From: Chelatococcus asaccharovorans
GTDB taxonomy: Bacteria; Pseudomonadota; Alphaproteobacteria; Rhizobiales; Beijerinckiaceae
NCBI RefSeq assembly: GCF_003201475.1
Contig: NZ_QJJK01000007.1
Location: forward strand, 1-64,000
Direction: 5' to 3'
Length of the DNA: 64,000 nt
The notes beneath the pieces are model-generated. The model was given only the letters and a program-made list of their open reading frames with translations. It had not been told where the DNA came from and searched no databases. Below are positions 42,480 to 51,379 of the stretch, piece after piece (the first letter of the stretch is position 1; each line of letters begins with the position of its first letter). A program made the position numbers and the translations under genes.

Positions 42480-42959
42480 TCAGCCGGCAACGATCTCGAT
42501 CGGCGCGGTCAGGTCGAAGAACAGGTTGTCGCGGCCGTCGCCGGTCTGGGCCATGACGGTCGCGAATTGCGACGGCGCTTCAAGCGCCGTGACGCTCCGG
42601 TGCCAGACGTTGCGCTTGTAGGTGATGCCTTCGCGCTTCTCGCTGATGAAAGCCCGCGTCGATGCGATATCCGGGAAGCCGTCGGCGCCCGTATCACACA
42701 CGACGATGAGGCAGCGTCCGCCTTCCGTCGGGAGGAAGCTTTGCGCCGAGAACGGATGCCGCTCGAGCCGGTCGATCACGACAGGCAACGCATTTGCGGT
42801 TTCGATGCGCAGCAGGCTGAGCATCGGCACCGGGGCGTCGTCCGTGCGGTCGAAGGCGCCGGGCACGGGCTGCAACTTGACCTCGCCCTTGTGTGAGAGA
42901 ACTTCGCCATAAGGCGCAAAGGCTTCAGCAGTCAGCGGTACGGCTTTGAAACGTTGCAT
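42480..42959 (-). CDS. allA: Ureidoglycolate lyase
   Basis: 159 residues. VPLTAEAFAPYGEVLSHKGE opens the AllA cupin; RLERHPFSAQSFLPTEGGRC, KRNVWHRSVTALEAPSQFAT are the conserved core with metal-binding His. The enzyme splits ureidoglycolate to glyoxylate and urea, a step of purine (allantoin) catabolism. No other allantoin gene lies in the window. Confidence 0.9.
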   Translation of the reverse strand: MQRFKAVPLTAEAFAPYGEVLSHKGEVKLQPVPGAFDRTDDAPVPMLSLLRIETANALPVVIDRLERHPFSAQSFLPTEGGRCLIVVCDTGADGFPDIASTRAFISEKREGITYKRNVWHRSVTALEAPSQFATVMAQTGDGRDNLFFDLTAPIEIVAG

Positions 42960-43074
42960 GGGAGCTCCAAGGGGTAGAAGAAGCTTTTTTTAGACCCGTG
43001 AGGCCCTGGCGAATAGAGGGCGATCTGCGGAGGCTTTTCGGATGACCGGCATGCGCGAGGTATATGGCGCGGAC

Positions 43075-43212
43075 CCCTCCCCTTCAGGGGAGGGCGCCGC
43101 CGCAGGCGCCGGGTGGGGCCTGCTCGCTGTGATAACTCCAAAGCACAAGGCTTGGCCGCTGAAACCCACCCGACCTCGCTCTCGCGAGGCCACCCTCCCC
43201 TGAAGGGGAGGG
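43075..43212. repeat. Inverted repeat of two 20-nt hairpins
   Basis: CCCTCCCCTTCAGGGGAGGG (43075-43094) and its exact reverse complement (43193-43212) flank about 98 bases. Each arm is itself a 9-bp hairpin with a 2-nt loop. The intervening DNA contains a second GC palindrome (around GGCGCCGCCGCAGGCGCC). It sits in the 342-base gap between the SDR gene and allA, and the rest of that gap shows nothing. Confidence 0.7.
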
Positions 43213-43300
43213 ATCCGCGTGCCGAAGTTGTGAAGCCTGCTCGACACGATTGACGCAAAGCGCCGGGGTGGTGTCCAAAATTGCGCGTGCTGTTCCGGCC

Positions 43301-44068
43301 TCACAGCACGGAGGCCATGCCCCCGTCCACGAAAATCAGCTGGCCGTTGACATAGCTCGATGCCGGTGCGGCGAGATAGACGACGGTGCTGATCAGCTCG
43401 TCCGGCCGCCCCCAGCGGCGCGCGGGGGTTCGTGCCTTCACCCAGGCGTCGAAAGTCGGATTGTCGATGAGAGCCTGGTTCATGTCGGTGATCATGTAGC
43501 CGGGGCCGATGGCATTGGCCTGGATGCCGTGCTCGCCCCATTCGGCGGCCATGCCGCGCGTCAGCATCTTGATGCCACCCTTGGCGACCGTATAGGGCGT
43601 CACGGTGGCGCGGGCGAGTTCGCTCGTCAGCGAGCCGATATTGATGACCTTGCCGCGTCCGCGCGGGATCATCCGCTTGGCCGCCTCCCGCCCGATGATG
43701 AAGGCGCTGGTGAGGTTCGTCTCGATGACCTTGCGCCATTCGTCGCTCGACAACTCGACGATCGGCTTGCGCAGCTGGATGCCGGCATTGTTGACGAGGA
43801 TGTCGACGGCGACACCCGCCGCGTCGAGCTTGGCGAAGGCGGCCTTGATGGCGTCCTCGTCGGTGACGTCGAAGGGCGCCTCATACACGGTGAAGCCCTC
43901 CGCGCGCATTTCGTCGGCAGCGGATTTGAGGCGCGCGGCATCGACGCCGTTGAGCACGATCGTAGCCCCCGCTTCGGCGAGGCCCTGCGCCATGGCGCGG
44001 CCGAGGCCACGCGAGGAGCCGGTGACGAGGGCGGTCTGCCCGGTGAGGTCGAACAGGTTCTTGGCCAT
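43301..44068 (-). CDS. SDR oxidoreductase, gluconate 5-dehydrogenase-like
   Basis: 255 residues. LVTGSSRGLGRAMAQGLAEA is the NAD(P)-binding TGxxxGxG, VDILVNNAGIQLRKPIVE holds NNAG, and GSLTSELARATVTPYTVAKG gives the catalytic Ser, Tyr and Lys. Similar to IdnO-type 5-keto-gluconate reductases. It lies 11 bases downstream of the enolase-superfamily gene on the same strand, so the two act in one sugar-acid pathway. Confidence 0.85.
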   Translation of the reverse strand: MAKNLFDLTGQTALVTGSSRGLGRAMAQGLAEAGATIVLNGVDAARLKSAADEMRAEGFTVYEAPFDVTDEDAIKAAFAKLDAAGVAVDILVNNAGIQLRKPIVELSSDEWRKVIETNLTSAFIIGREAAKRMIPRGRGKVINIGSLTSELARATVTPYTVAKGGIKMLTRGMAAEWGEHGIQANAIGPGYMITDMNQALIDNPTFDAWVKARTPARRWGRPDELISTVVYLAAPASSYVNGQLIFVDGGMASVL

Positions 44069-44079
44069 GAATGGGCTCC

Positions 44080-45285
44080 TCAGACGTCCGAACGGCGGAC
44101 GGTCAGGTCGGTGCGGTCGAAGACGGCGGGCAGAAGGTCGAGGCCGAGGCCGGGCCCTTCCATCGGATAGACATAGCCGTCCTTGATGGTCGGTGTCACG
44201 GTGACAAGCTCCTTGTACCAGCCCGTATAGAACGCGCGGACCGATTCCTGGATCAGCGTGTTGGGCTGGCTGAAGGAGGTGTGCACCGCCGCCGCGAAGC
44301 CGACCGGCCCGATGCAGTCATGCGGCGCGAAGGGGCGGTGCCAGGTCTCGGCGAGCGCGGCGATCTTGCGCCCCTCCGTCAAGCCGCCGGACCAGCAGAG
44401 ATCGACCATCACCACATGGGTGGCGTCGCGATCGAGCATGTCCTTGTAAGGCCAGCGCGAGCCGAGCGTCTCGCTGGCGCAGACCCAGACATCCGTGGAT
44501 CGGGCATATTCACTGAGCGCCTGCGGCGAGTTCATGCGGATCGGATCCTCGAACCACATGGGCTTGTAGGGCTCCAGCGCCTTGGCGATCTGCTTGGCGG
44601 TCGGCAGGTTCCACAGCGAATGGAACTCCACCATGATGTCGATCGCGTCGCCGACCGCCCTGCGGATCTTCTCGAAGGGCTCGATGGCCGTCTTCAGCTG
44701 CGCCGCGGTGATGTAGAGACCCTGGTTCTCGATGGCATGCGGATCAAACGGCCAGATCTTCATGGCGGTAATGCCGTTCTCGAGCAGGTTCTCGGCGAGC
44801 GCGCCGGCGTCCGTCATGAAGGCTTCGAGGTCCTCATAGGGACCGGCGGCCTCGCTCTGGCCGAAGTTCCAGTTCGAGACCGGCTTGATGTTGTTGGAGC
44901 GGACATAGCCGTAGCCGGCGCAGGTGTTGTAGATGCGCAGCTTGTCGCGGCAGAGCCCGCCGAGCATCTGGTGGACGGGAAGGTTGCAGACCTTGCCGAA
45001 CAGGTCCCACAGCGCGATGTCGATGGCAGAGGCCGCGCGATATTCGACACCGGTCGAGGATTGCGCCATCGGCAGGTTCACCATGTCGCGGTGGATCGCC
45101 TCGATATGCAGGGGATTGCGGCCGAGGAGGCGGCCCGCGAGCGTGTCATGGATATGGGCCTCGACGGCGCCCGCGCCGTAGAAGGTTTCACCGAGCCCGA
45201 TCAGCCCGGAATCGGTATGAACGCGCACCCAGAGGACATTGGCAAATTCCTCCGTGCGCAGGGTCTCGATGGACGTGATCTTCAT
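44080..45285 (-). CDS. Enolase-superfamily enzyme (mandelate racemase/muconate-lactonising-type)
   Basis: 401 residues. MKITSIETLRTEEFANVLWV is the N-terminal capping domain; the barrel carries ITAMKIWPFD (K-x-x acid/base region), IMVEFHSLWNLPTAKQIA, YKPMWFEDPIRM and CASETLGSRW (metal-binding Glu residues) and FAPHDCIGPVGFA (His). It is probably a sugar-acid dehydratase. Together with the SDR gene it suggests degradation of an aldonate or uronate. Confidence 0.85.
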   Translation of the reverse strand: MKITSIETLRTEEFANVLWVRVHTDSGLIGLGETFYGAGAVEAHIHDTLAGRLLGRNPLHIEAIHRDMVNLPMAQSSTGVEYRAASAIDIALWDLFGKVCNLPVHQMLGGLCRDKLRIYNTCAGYGYVRSNNIKPVSNWNFGQSEAAGPYEDLEAFMTDAGALAENLLENGITAMKIWPFDPHAIENQGLYITAAQLKTAIEPFEKIRRAVGDAIDIMVEFHSLWNLPTAKQIAKALEPYKPMWFEDPIRMNSPQALSEYARSTDVWVCASETLGSRWPYKDMLDRDATHVVMVDLCWSGGLTEGRKIAALAETWHRPFAPHDCIGPVGFAAAVHTSFSQPNTLIQESVRAFYTGWYKELVTVTPTIKDGYVYPMEGPGLGLDLLPAVFDRTDLTVRRSDV

Positions 45286-45859
45286 CGGTCGGTTTCCTCC
45301 TGAAACGTCTTTTGTCCCTGCCAGACGGTCCGATCGGTTTCTGGCGGAGATGAACCTTGTCTACTGACTTTAGTGATATGCCGCGCGACTGCGAGCCGTG
45401 GTGGCGCGCGGCCGCACTGCTTGCGCGCCGCGGAGCATCGAGAGGAGGCTCGGTGGAATTCCACGCGGGGCATGCGCGGCGCTGTCGTGCTCCATGGCAA
45501 CGGGCCCCGGCGCGACGCCAGAGGCGCTCCGGACGCGCGGGTCATCGCGCTCGCATAGGAAAGGGCTCAATTGGAAACGCATTGACATTGCCGATGATCG
45601 CGCCATGCCGTGGCAGGTGCCAGGGCTGTCAAGAGCTGAGGCCATAGCCACCGCAGCCTTCCACCCGACCGAACCACATCGGTCATAGTTATATTTCCGT
45701 TTGTAAAATATTACAACATGTTTTAAAATGCAGTTGCAACGGGGACGAATAACGCCCGTTCCGGCCGCTTCTTGTCGGAGGCTTCGACAAGCGGTCGTTC
45801 AAGCTCAACGAAGATCCCAGCCGCTTGACCGCGGATGGGGAGGGACAGGGAAACGCTTG
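45286..45859. promoter_or_regulatory. Divergent intergenic region with candidate GntR operator (45701-45716)
   Basis: The 574-base gap between the enolase-type gene (minus) and the GntR gene (plus) holds TTGTAAAATATTACAA at 45701-45716: half-sites TTGTAA and TTACAA with a 4-nt centre, fitting FadR-type GntR sites. The rest shows no gene. Confidence 0.55.
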
Positions 45860-46639
45860 ATGGCGCAGACACGCAGCCAGTCCACGCTCACGGCGGTCGA
45901 TACTGCCGAGCCTGCTGCGCCGCGTCGCCGCAATCGCGTGAACCTGTTTGATCTTGCCTATGAGCGGCTCGAGGATCTCATCGTCAATTGCGAGCTCAAG
46001 CCCGGGCGGTTCCTGGCGATCCAGGATCTTCAGGACATCAGCGGCTTCGGGCGCACCCCGGTGCATCAGGCGGTCAGTCGTCTCGCTGCGGATACGCTGG
46101 TTATCGTCCGGCCGCGCCACGGCGTGCAGATCGCGCCCATCGATCTCGCCCGCGAACGTGTGTTGCTCCGGCTGCGTCGCGATCTCGAGCGTTTCGTCAT
46201 CAGGCTCGCCACCGAGAAATCGGGACCTTCCCACCGCAACCAGCTGCTCCACCTCGCGCGTGCCCTGCGGGAGCATCGCGAGACCCTGACGCTGAGCGAG
46301 TTCAACACCTTCGATCGCCGCATCGACCAGCTCATCCTCGCCGCGGCGGGAGAGCCATTTCTGGAACATACCCTGCGTCCGCTGCACACGTTGTTCCGGC
46401 GCATCGGCTGGATCTTCCACAACCGGATTGCCTCGGACCAGAATTTCGGCGCGACCGTCGACAGCCATCTCGCCATCCTCGATGCGATCGCCGGCCGGCA
46501 GGTGGATGAGGCGGTGGCCGCGTCAGACGCCCTGATGGATTTCGTCGACAGCATGTTCGACATCATGGAGCGGGAGGTCGATCCCTCCCTGCTCGATTGC
46601 AACCTCGCACCTTTCGTATCGCCTGCTTCAACCCGATGA
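45860..46639 (+). CDS. GntR-family transcriptional regulator (FCD domain)
   Basis: 259 residues from ATG 45860. Winged helix: LAYERLEDLIVNCELKPGRF, ISGFGRTPVHQAVSRLAADT. The C-terminal helical FCD domain has the metal-site residues in DRRIDQLILAAAGEPFLE and DSHLAILDAIAGRQVDEAVA. It lies between the divergent sugar-acid genes and the dehydrogenase/ABC operon and probably senses their substrate. Confidence 0.85.
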   Translation: MAQTRSQSTLTAVDTAEPAAPRRRNRVNLFDLAYERLEDLIVNCELKPGRFLAIQDLQDISGFGRTPVHQAVSRLAADTLVIVRPRHGVQIAPIDLARERVLLRLRRDLERFVIRLATEKSGPSHRNQLLHLARALREHRETLTLSEFNTFDRRIDQLILAAAGEPFLEHTLRPLHTLFRRIGWIFHNRIASDQNFGATVDSHLAILDAIAGRQVDEAVAASDALMDFVDSMFDIMEREVDPSLLDCNLAPFVSPASTR

Positions 46640-46693
46640 ACCCACAAAAGGGGCAGATGCGTCAGTCATCTGTCGCAAGTTCGGATCCTGCTC

Positions 46694-47680
46694 ATGCGCA
46701 TCGTCTTTCATGGTGAAAATGCAGCATCCTTCAGCCACGGCTTCGCCGATCTGGTTGGAGAGGCTGACATCACCGTTCTGCCCGATATCCTCGCGAGCGA
46801 GGCCGATCGCGCCGCTTATGCGGCTGCGGATGTCGTGGTCGGCACACGCTTCAACACGTCGCTTCCACGCCCTGCAGGCTTGAAGCTCTTTCACGTGCCG
46901 GGGGCCGGCTACGACGCGGTTGATCTCGGCGCATTGCCGGCCTCAGCCACCGTCTGCAACTGCTTCGGCCATGAGCAGGCCATTGCCGAATATGTGATGG
47001 CGGGCATTCTCGCGCGTCATGTGCCGCTCGCCGATGCCGATGCCAAGCTCCGTAAGAAGGACTGGTCCTATTGGGCGGGAGCGCCGGAGCGCGTCCACGA
47101 CGAATTGGCGGAGAAGACCATCGGGCTCCTCGGTTTCGGCCATATCGGCAAGGCGATCGCTGTACGGGCAAAGGCCTTCGAAATGAAGGTCGACGTCGCC
47201 AACCGCTCGCCTGTGCCGGCGTCGGAACGGGTGGACAGGTCCTTTACGCTGGACCAGCTTGATGAATTCTGGGGATCGGCTGATTTCATCGTCGTGTCGG
47301 TGCCGCTGACCGCTGAAACCACAGGGATTGTTGGTAAAGAAGCCTTCGATGCGATGCGTCCCTCCGCAGTCGTTTTCAATGTGGGGCGTGGCCCCACCAT
47401 AGACGAGACCGCGCTCTACGCGGCTTTGCGGGACAACAAAATCGCCGGTGCGGTGATCGACACATGGTATGTCTATCCGTCCCCAGACAAACCTGATGTG
47501 CTGCCGTCAATTCTACCTTTTCATGAATTGCCGAATGTTGTCATGACCCCGCATATGTCCGGGTGGACGAGCGGGACCATTCGCCGGAGACAAAAGACCA
47601 TCGCCGACAATGTCCTGAGCCGTGCAGCCGGGCGGCCCTGCACAAATGTCGTGCGTGAAGGGGGGAGCGCTGATTCATAG
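46694..47680 (+). CDS. D-isomer specific 2-hydroxyacid dehydrogenase
   Basis: 328 residues. Rossmann loop IGLLGFGHIGKAIAVRAKAF; catalytic Arg in FNVGRGPTIDETALYAALRD, Asp/Glu in VIDTWYVYP and His in MTPHMSGWTSGTIRRRQ. It interconverts a 2-hydroxy acid and its 2-oxo acid with NAD(P). It starts 54 bases after the GntR gene and precedes the ABC transporter; likely substrate is the product of the divergent pathway. Confidence 0.85.
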   Translation: MRIVFHGENAASFSHGFADLVGEADITVLPDILASEADRAAYAAADVVVGTRFNTSLPRPAGLKLFHVPGAGYDAVDLGALPASATVCNCFGHEQAIAEYVMAGILARHVPLADADAKLRKKDWSYWAGAPERVHDELAEKTIGLLGFGHIGKAIAVRAKAFEMKVDVANRSPVPASERVDRSFTLDQLDEFWGSADFIVVSVPLTAETTGIVGKEAFDAMRPSAVVFNVGRGPTIDETALYAALRDNKIAGAVIDTWYVYPSPDKPDVLPSILPFHELPNVVMTPHMSGWTSGTIRRRQKTIADNVLSRAAGRPCTNVVREGGSADS

Positions 47681-47762
47681 AGGCAAAACGCATTCCCCGG
47701 GATCCAACGAAGAACCCAGGTTGACGAACGAAGCGGAACATCCGCGTATAGGGAGAGATTTT

Positions 47763-48569
47763 ATGGTGTCTTTCAGAACTTTCAAATATGCGATCGCGGC
47801 GCTTGCGCTCGGCGCCGCTGCCGTCGGCGCGACGAGCCAGGCCTCTGCCCAGACCGTCCAGGACATCGTCAAGCGCGGCAAGGCGCGCATCGGCGTGCTG
47901 ATCGGCGCTCCGCCCTATGGTTCGGTTGACGCTCAGGGCAACGCGGTTGGTTATGACGCGGATGTCACGGCGATCGTCGGCAAATATCTCGGCGTGCCCG
48001 TCGAAGTCGTGCAGCTGACGCCGCCGTCGCGTATTCCGGCGCTTGAATCCGGCAAGGTGGACTTCCTCATCGCAACGCTGGCCCCGACGCCGGAGCGTGC
48101 GAAATCCGTGCTGTTCACGATCCCCTACAGCATTTTCCAGCCGGGCATCTACGCGCACAAGAACGCGAACATCACCAAGTGGGAAGATCTCAAGGGCAAG
48201 AAGGTCGGCGTCAATCGCGGATCGAGCGTGGAGCACGAGCTGACGAGCCGCGAGAAGGACCTCAATCTGCAGATCATGCGCTTCGAGGATGACGCCACGG
48301 TCATGATGGCGCTGTTCACCGGCCAGGTCGACGCGATCGCCGGTCCGGATGCGCAGGCCAACGCAGCCATGAAGGCGCGCAACGTCACCGACTACGAGCA
48401 AAAGTTCATCTTTGCCCGGCAGCCGAATTCGATGACGGTGCGCAAGGACCAGACAGACCTGCGCGACTGGCTCAACAACGTGATCTACTACATCAAGCTG
48501 AACGGTGAGCTCGATGCCGTGTCCCGCAAGTGGGTCGGCTCCCCGCTGCCCGAGCTGCCGGTGTTCTAG
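47763..48569 (+). CDS. Polar amino-acid-type ABC transporter substrate-binding protein
   Basis: 268 residues from ATG 47763 (AGGGAGAG upstream). Signal peptide ends near QASAQT. RIGVLIGAPPYGSVDAQGNA, GYDADVTAIVGKYLGVPVEV and KVGVNRGSSVEHELTSREKD are SBP family 3 signatures. The periplasmic receptor of the permeases downstream. Its TAG stop overlaps the first CTAG of the repeat array (see 48566-48999). Confidence 0.9.
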   Translation: MVSFRTFKYAIAALALGAAAVGATSQASAQTVQDIVKRGKARIGVLIGAPPYGSVDAQGNAVGYDADVTAIVGKYLGVPVEVVQLTPPSRIPALESGKVDFLIATLAPTPERAKSVLFTIPYSIFQPGIYAHKNANITKWEDLKGKKVGVNRGSSVEHELTSREKDLNLQIMRFEDDATVMMALFTGQVDAIAGPDAQANAAMKARNVTDYEQKFIFARQPNSMTVRKDQTDLRDWLNNVIYYIKLNGELDAVSRKWVGSPLPELPVF

Positions 48570-48672
48570 AGCATTTCTGGTGAACTCCGGTTCACCAGAA
48601 ATGCTGCAGGTCTTTGTTTCTACGCATTTTCTTCACGCGAACCGGTGTCCACTTCGCTCGAAAATGCTCTAG
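48566..48672. repeat. Rhizobiales-type palindromic repeat, copy 1
   Basis: Outer arms CTAGAGCATTT and AAATGCTCTAG bound the 107-nt element; the internal hairpin AGCATTTCTGGTGAAC (48569-48584) pairs with its complement 48589-48604. A homologous copy in opposite orientation lies at 57770-57872. The left end overlaps the SBP stop codon. Confidence 0.8.
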
Positions 48673-48999
48673 TGTCCCGAATCCGAAATTCGTATCATTT
48701 CCGGGAGGCGTCGTTCGAATTTCGGATTCAATCAGGACACTAGTGGAGCGAATTTGACATTTGAGTCCCGCCTGACATCAAGCTCCAGATCAAATGTCAA
48801 ATTCAAAAGCTCCACTAGAACCAATAACTTGCTAGTGGTTTTCTTGACTCCGACATTTGCTCCGAGGCCGGTATCAGGCGGATGCAAATGTCGGAGTCGA
48901 ACCACTAGCAGGCTAATGATTCTCGCGTGGTTTTCGGATTTGAAATTCGCTCATCACCCTCGACCCATTCTGTGACGAATTTCAAATCCACCACGCGAG
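48669..48999. repeat. Array of four double-hairpin palindromic units
   Basis: Each unit has an outer arm of 9-10 nt, an inner arm of 13-15 nt and a 23-27-nt loop. Unit 1: CTAGTGTCC...GGACACTAG, inner AATCCGAAATTCG. Unit 2: CTAGTGGAGC...GCTCCACTAG, inner AATTTGACATTTG. Unit 3: CTAGTGGTT...AACCACTAG, inner GACTCCGACATTTGC. Unit 4: CTCGCGTGG...CCACGCGAG, inner GGATTTGAAATTCG. Units 1 and 2 share a CTAG (48740-48743); units 2-3 and 3-4 are each separated by 13 nt. The 5-6-nt A-rich gap is on the right in units 1 and 2, and T-rich on the left in 3 and 4, so 3 and 4 are inverted. Confidence 0.85.
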
Positions 49000-49132
49000 G
49001 ACAACTGCCATCGACGACCGCTCCGCCTGCGCTGAACAAGCACAGGCGGGGCATTCCAGCCGGTAGGCTTTCGCTCCAGCCGCCTGCCGCCCGCACTGCG
49101 CGCGTTGACGACGAGAGGCCAGTGGCGAAACG

Positions 49133-49834
49133 ATGCAGTATCAATTTCAATTCAACAGTGTTCTGGCCGAATCCGGCTTCATCATGCAGGGCATCCTGCT
49201 GACGATCTATTTGTCGATTGGCTCGATCATCCTCGGATCGATCATCGCGATCCTGTTCTCGGCGCTGCGCGCCAACGGTCCACGCTGGGTCGGCGGCCTC
49301 GTCGACGTCTATGTTGAATTGCTGCGCAACACACCCTTTCTGGTGCAGTTGTTCATCATATTCTTCGGGCTGCCCTCGATCGGCATACGCCTTACGGCCG
49401 ACCAGGCTGCCCTGCTCGCCATGACGCTGAATCTCGCGGCCTATTCCACCGAGATCATCCGCGCCGGCGTCGATTCGATCCACCGCTCGCAGATCGAGGC
49501 GGGCCTCTCGCTCGCTATGACCAAGCGCCAGATCTTCCAGCACGTCATCATCGTGCCGGCGATCGCCAAGGTCTGGCCGGCGCTGTCCAGCCAGTTCGTC
49601 CTGATGCTGCTCGCCTCCTCGATCTGCTCCTTCATTTCGGTGCAGGAACTCTCGGGCGTCACCGCCATCATCGAGCAGCGCACGTTCCGCAGCTTCGAGA
49701 GCTACATCGTCGCCACGCTCCTCTATCTCGTGCTCGCCCTGACCTTGAAGGTCGGGCTCCTCGGCCTCGGGCGGCTCATCTTCCCCCGCGTGTCCGGGCT
49801 CTCCCGTGTCCAGGTCAAGGGAGAGGCAGCATGA
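49133..49834 (+). CDS. Amino-acid ABC transporter permease (HAAT/PAAT type), first
   Basis: 233 residues. Inner-membrane permease with the EAA-type motif RSQIEAGLSLAMTKRQIFQH and YVELLRNTPFLVQLFIIFFG, conserved in the HisQM/GlnP group. It overlaps the second permease by 4 bases (ATGA). The SBP gene ends 564 bases upstream; the gap is occupied by the hairpin array. Confidence 0.9.
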   Translation: MQYQFQFNSVLAESGFIMQGILLTIYLSIGSIILGSIIAILFSALRANGPRWVGGLVDVYVELLRNTPFLVQLFIIFFGLPSIGIRLTADQAALLAMTLNLAAYSTEIIRAGVDSIHRSQIEAGLSLAMTKRQIFQHVIIVPAIAKVWPALSSQFVLMLLASSICSFISVQELSGVTAIIEQRTFRSFESYIVATLLYLVLALTLKVGLLGLGRLIFPRVSGLSRVQVKGEAA

Positions 49835-50487
49835 TCGAGTCCTTTGGCTGGCCTGAATTCATGTTCCTCGTCCGGGCGACCGGCTGGACATTGGTTCTGA
49901 CGGTGGTCGCCTTCCTCTTCGGCAGCATCGTCGGCGGCGCCTTCGCGATCATGCGCCTGGCGCAGAGCCGCATCCTACGCAACGTCGCATCGGTCTACAT
50001 CCTGGTCATCCAGTCCGTTCCGGTGCTGATGGTGCTGTTCCTGTCCTATTACGGGCTCTCGCTGGCAGGCTTCGACATTCCTCCGCTGATCGCCGCCTCG
50101 CTCTCCCTCGGCATCTATGTCAGTGCCTATCTCGCCGAGATCTGGCGCGGGTCGATCGAGGCCGTGCCCTTCCAGCAATGGGAGGCGTCCTCGTCGCTCG
50201 CCATGACGCGCGGCCAGCAGTATCGTTACGTGATCCTGCCCCAGGCGCTCAGGATCTCCGTGCCGCCAACGGTCGGTTTCCTCGTGCAGCTCGTCAAGAA
50301 CACCTCGATCGTATCGGTCGTCGGTTTCGTCGATCTGGCACGCGCTGGCCAGCTCATCAACAATGCGACGTTCCAGCCGTTTCAGGTCTTTGGCTCGGTG
50401 GCGGTGATCTATTTCCTGATCTGCTTCCCGCTGTCGCGTCTCAGCAAACATCTTGAGAAGGTGCTCCATGTCGGCCGTACACATTGA
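49831..50487 (+). CDS. Amino-acid ABC transporter permease, second
   Basis: 218 residues. MIESFGWPEFMFLVRATGWT is a typical start; EAVPFQQWEASSSLAMTRGQ is the loop that contacts the ATPase. Two homologous permeases in tandem make the heterodimeric channel. The gene overlaps the ATPase gene by 20 bases. Confidence 0.9.
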   Translation: MIESFGWPEFMFLVRATGWTLVLTVVAFLFGSIVGGAFAIMRLAQSRILRNVASVYILVIQSVPVLMVLFLSYYGLSLAGFDIPPLIAASLSLGIYVSAYLAEIWRGSIEAVPFQQWEASSSLAMTRGQQYRYVILPQALRISVPPTVGFLVQLVKNTSIVSVVGFVDLARAGQLINNATFQPFQVFGSVAVIYFLICFPLSRLSKHLEKVLHVGRTH

Positions 50488-51199
50488 GAACGTCCATAAG
50501 AGCTTCGGCAAACTCGAGGTCCTGAAGGGAGTTTCGCTGACGGTTGAGGCGGGGCAGGTGGTGGCCATCATCGGTCGCAGCGGTTCCGGCAAGTCGACCC
50601 TGCTGCGTTGCATCAACGGGCTCGAGACCATCCAGTCCGGGCGCATCGAGGTGGTTGGCCACACCGTCACCTATACCGACGAGAAGTTGCGGGCTCTGCG
50701 CAAGGACGTCGGCATCGTCTTCCAGAGCTACAATCTGTTCCCGCATCTCACCGTCGGCCAGAACATCATGCTCGCGCCCCGCATCACCAAGGGCGTGCCG
50801 AAGGAGGAGGCGAGGGCACAGGCCGAGAAGGTCCTGGCGCAGGTGGGGCTCTCGGAGAAGTTCGATGTCTATCCGGACAACCTGTCCGGTGGCCAGCAGC
50901 AGCGCGTGGCGATCGCCCGCTCGCTCGCCATGCAGCCGAAGGTCATGCTGTTCGACGAGGTGACCTCGGCGCTCGATCCCGAACTCACCGGCGAGGTGCT
51001 CTTGGTCATGGAGGAACTGGCCCGCGGCGGCATGACCATGCTGCTCGTGACGCATGAAATGAACTTCGCGCGCAGCGTCGCCGATTTCACCGTCTTCATG
51101 CATCAGGGCAAGGTCTGGGAAATGGGGCCGTCGGAAGAGCTGTTCTCCCACCCGAAAACCCCCGAACTCGCCGCTTTCGTGAAGAGCACCCTGAAATAG
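50468..51199 (+). CDS. Amino-acid ABC transporter ATP-binding protein
   Basis: 243 residues from ATG 50468. Walker A GRSGSGKSTLL, signature LSGGQQQRVAIARSLA, Walker B VMLFDEVTSALDPE and H-loop LVTHEM. GlnQ/HisP-type ATPase of the importer; it closes the operon. Confidence 0.9.
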   Translation: MSAVHIENVHKSFGKLEVLKGVSLTVEAGQVVAIIGRSGSGKSTLLRCINGLETIQSGRIEVVGHTVTYTDEKLRALRKDVGIVFQSYNLFPHLTVGQNIMLAPRITKGVPKEEARAQAEKVLAQVGLSEKFDVYPDNLSGGQQQRVAIARSLAMQPKVMLFDEVTSALDPELTGEVLLVMEELARGGMTMLLVTHEMNFARSVADFTVFMHQGKVWEMGPSEELFSHPKTPELAAFVKSTLK

Positions 51200-51379
51200 G
51201 CCGGCACAGATGCCGGCAGAGCGATTTCAAGGGCGCGCTGCCGGCTCTCCCCCCACCCGCCGCCTCACGGAAGCCCCGCGGTTGCCTGCACTTTGCATGT
51301 TTTCGCAAATCCCGGTCCAATTGACGGACGGGATGTGGTAAACTTGCCGGCAAAGCAGGACCAAAGACGGGAGGAATGC

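Noticed and set aside
43075-43212. CRISPR-like repeats
   Set aside because: Only two inverted copies, not direct repeats with uniform spacers; better explained as an intergenic palindrome. No CRISPR array or cas genes were seen anywhere.
48669-48999. A CRISPR array or tandem direct repeats
   Set aside because: Units are palindromic, differ in sequence and partly invert; loops are not spacers.
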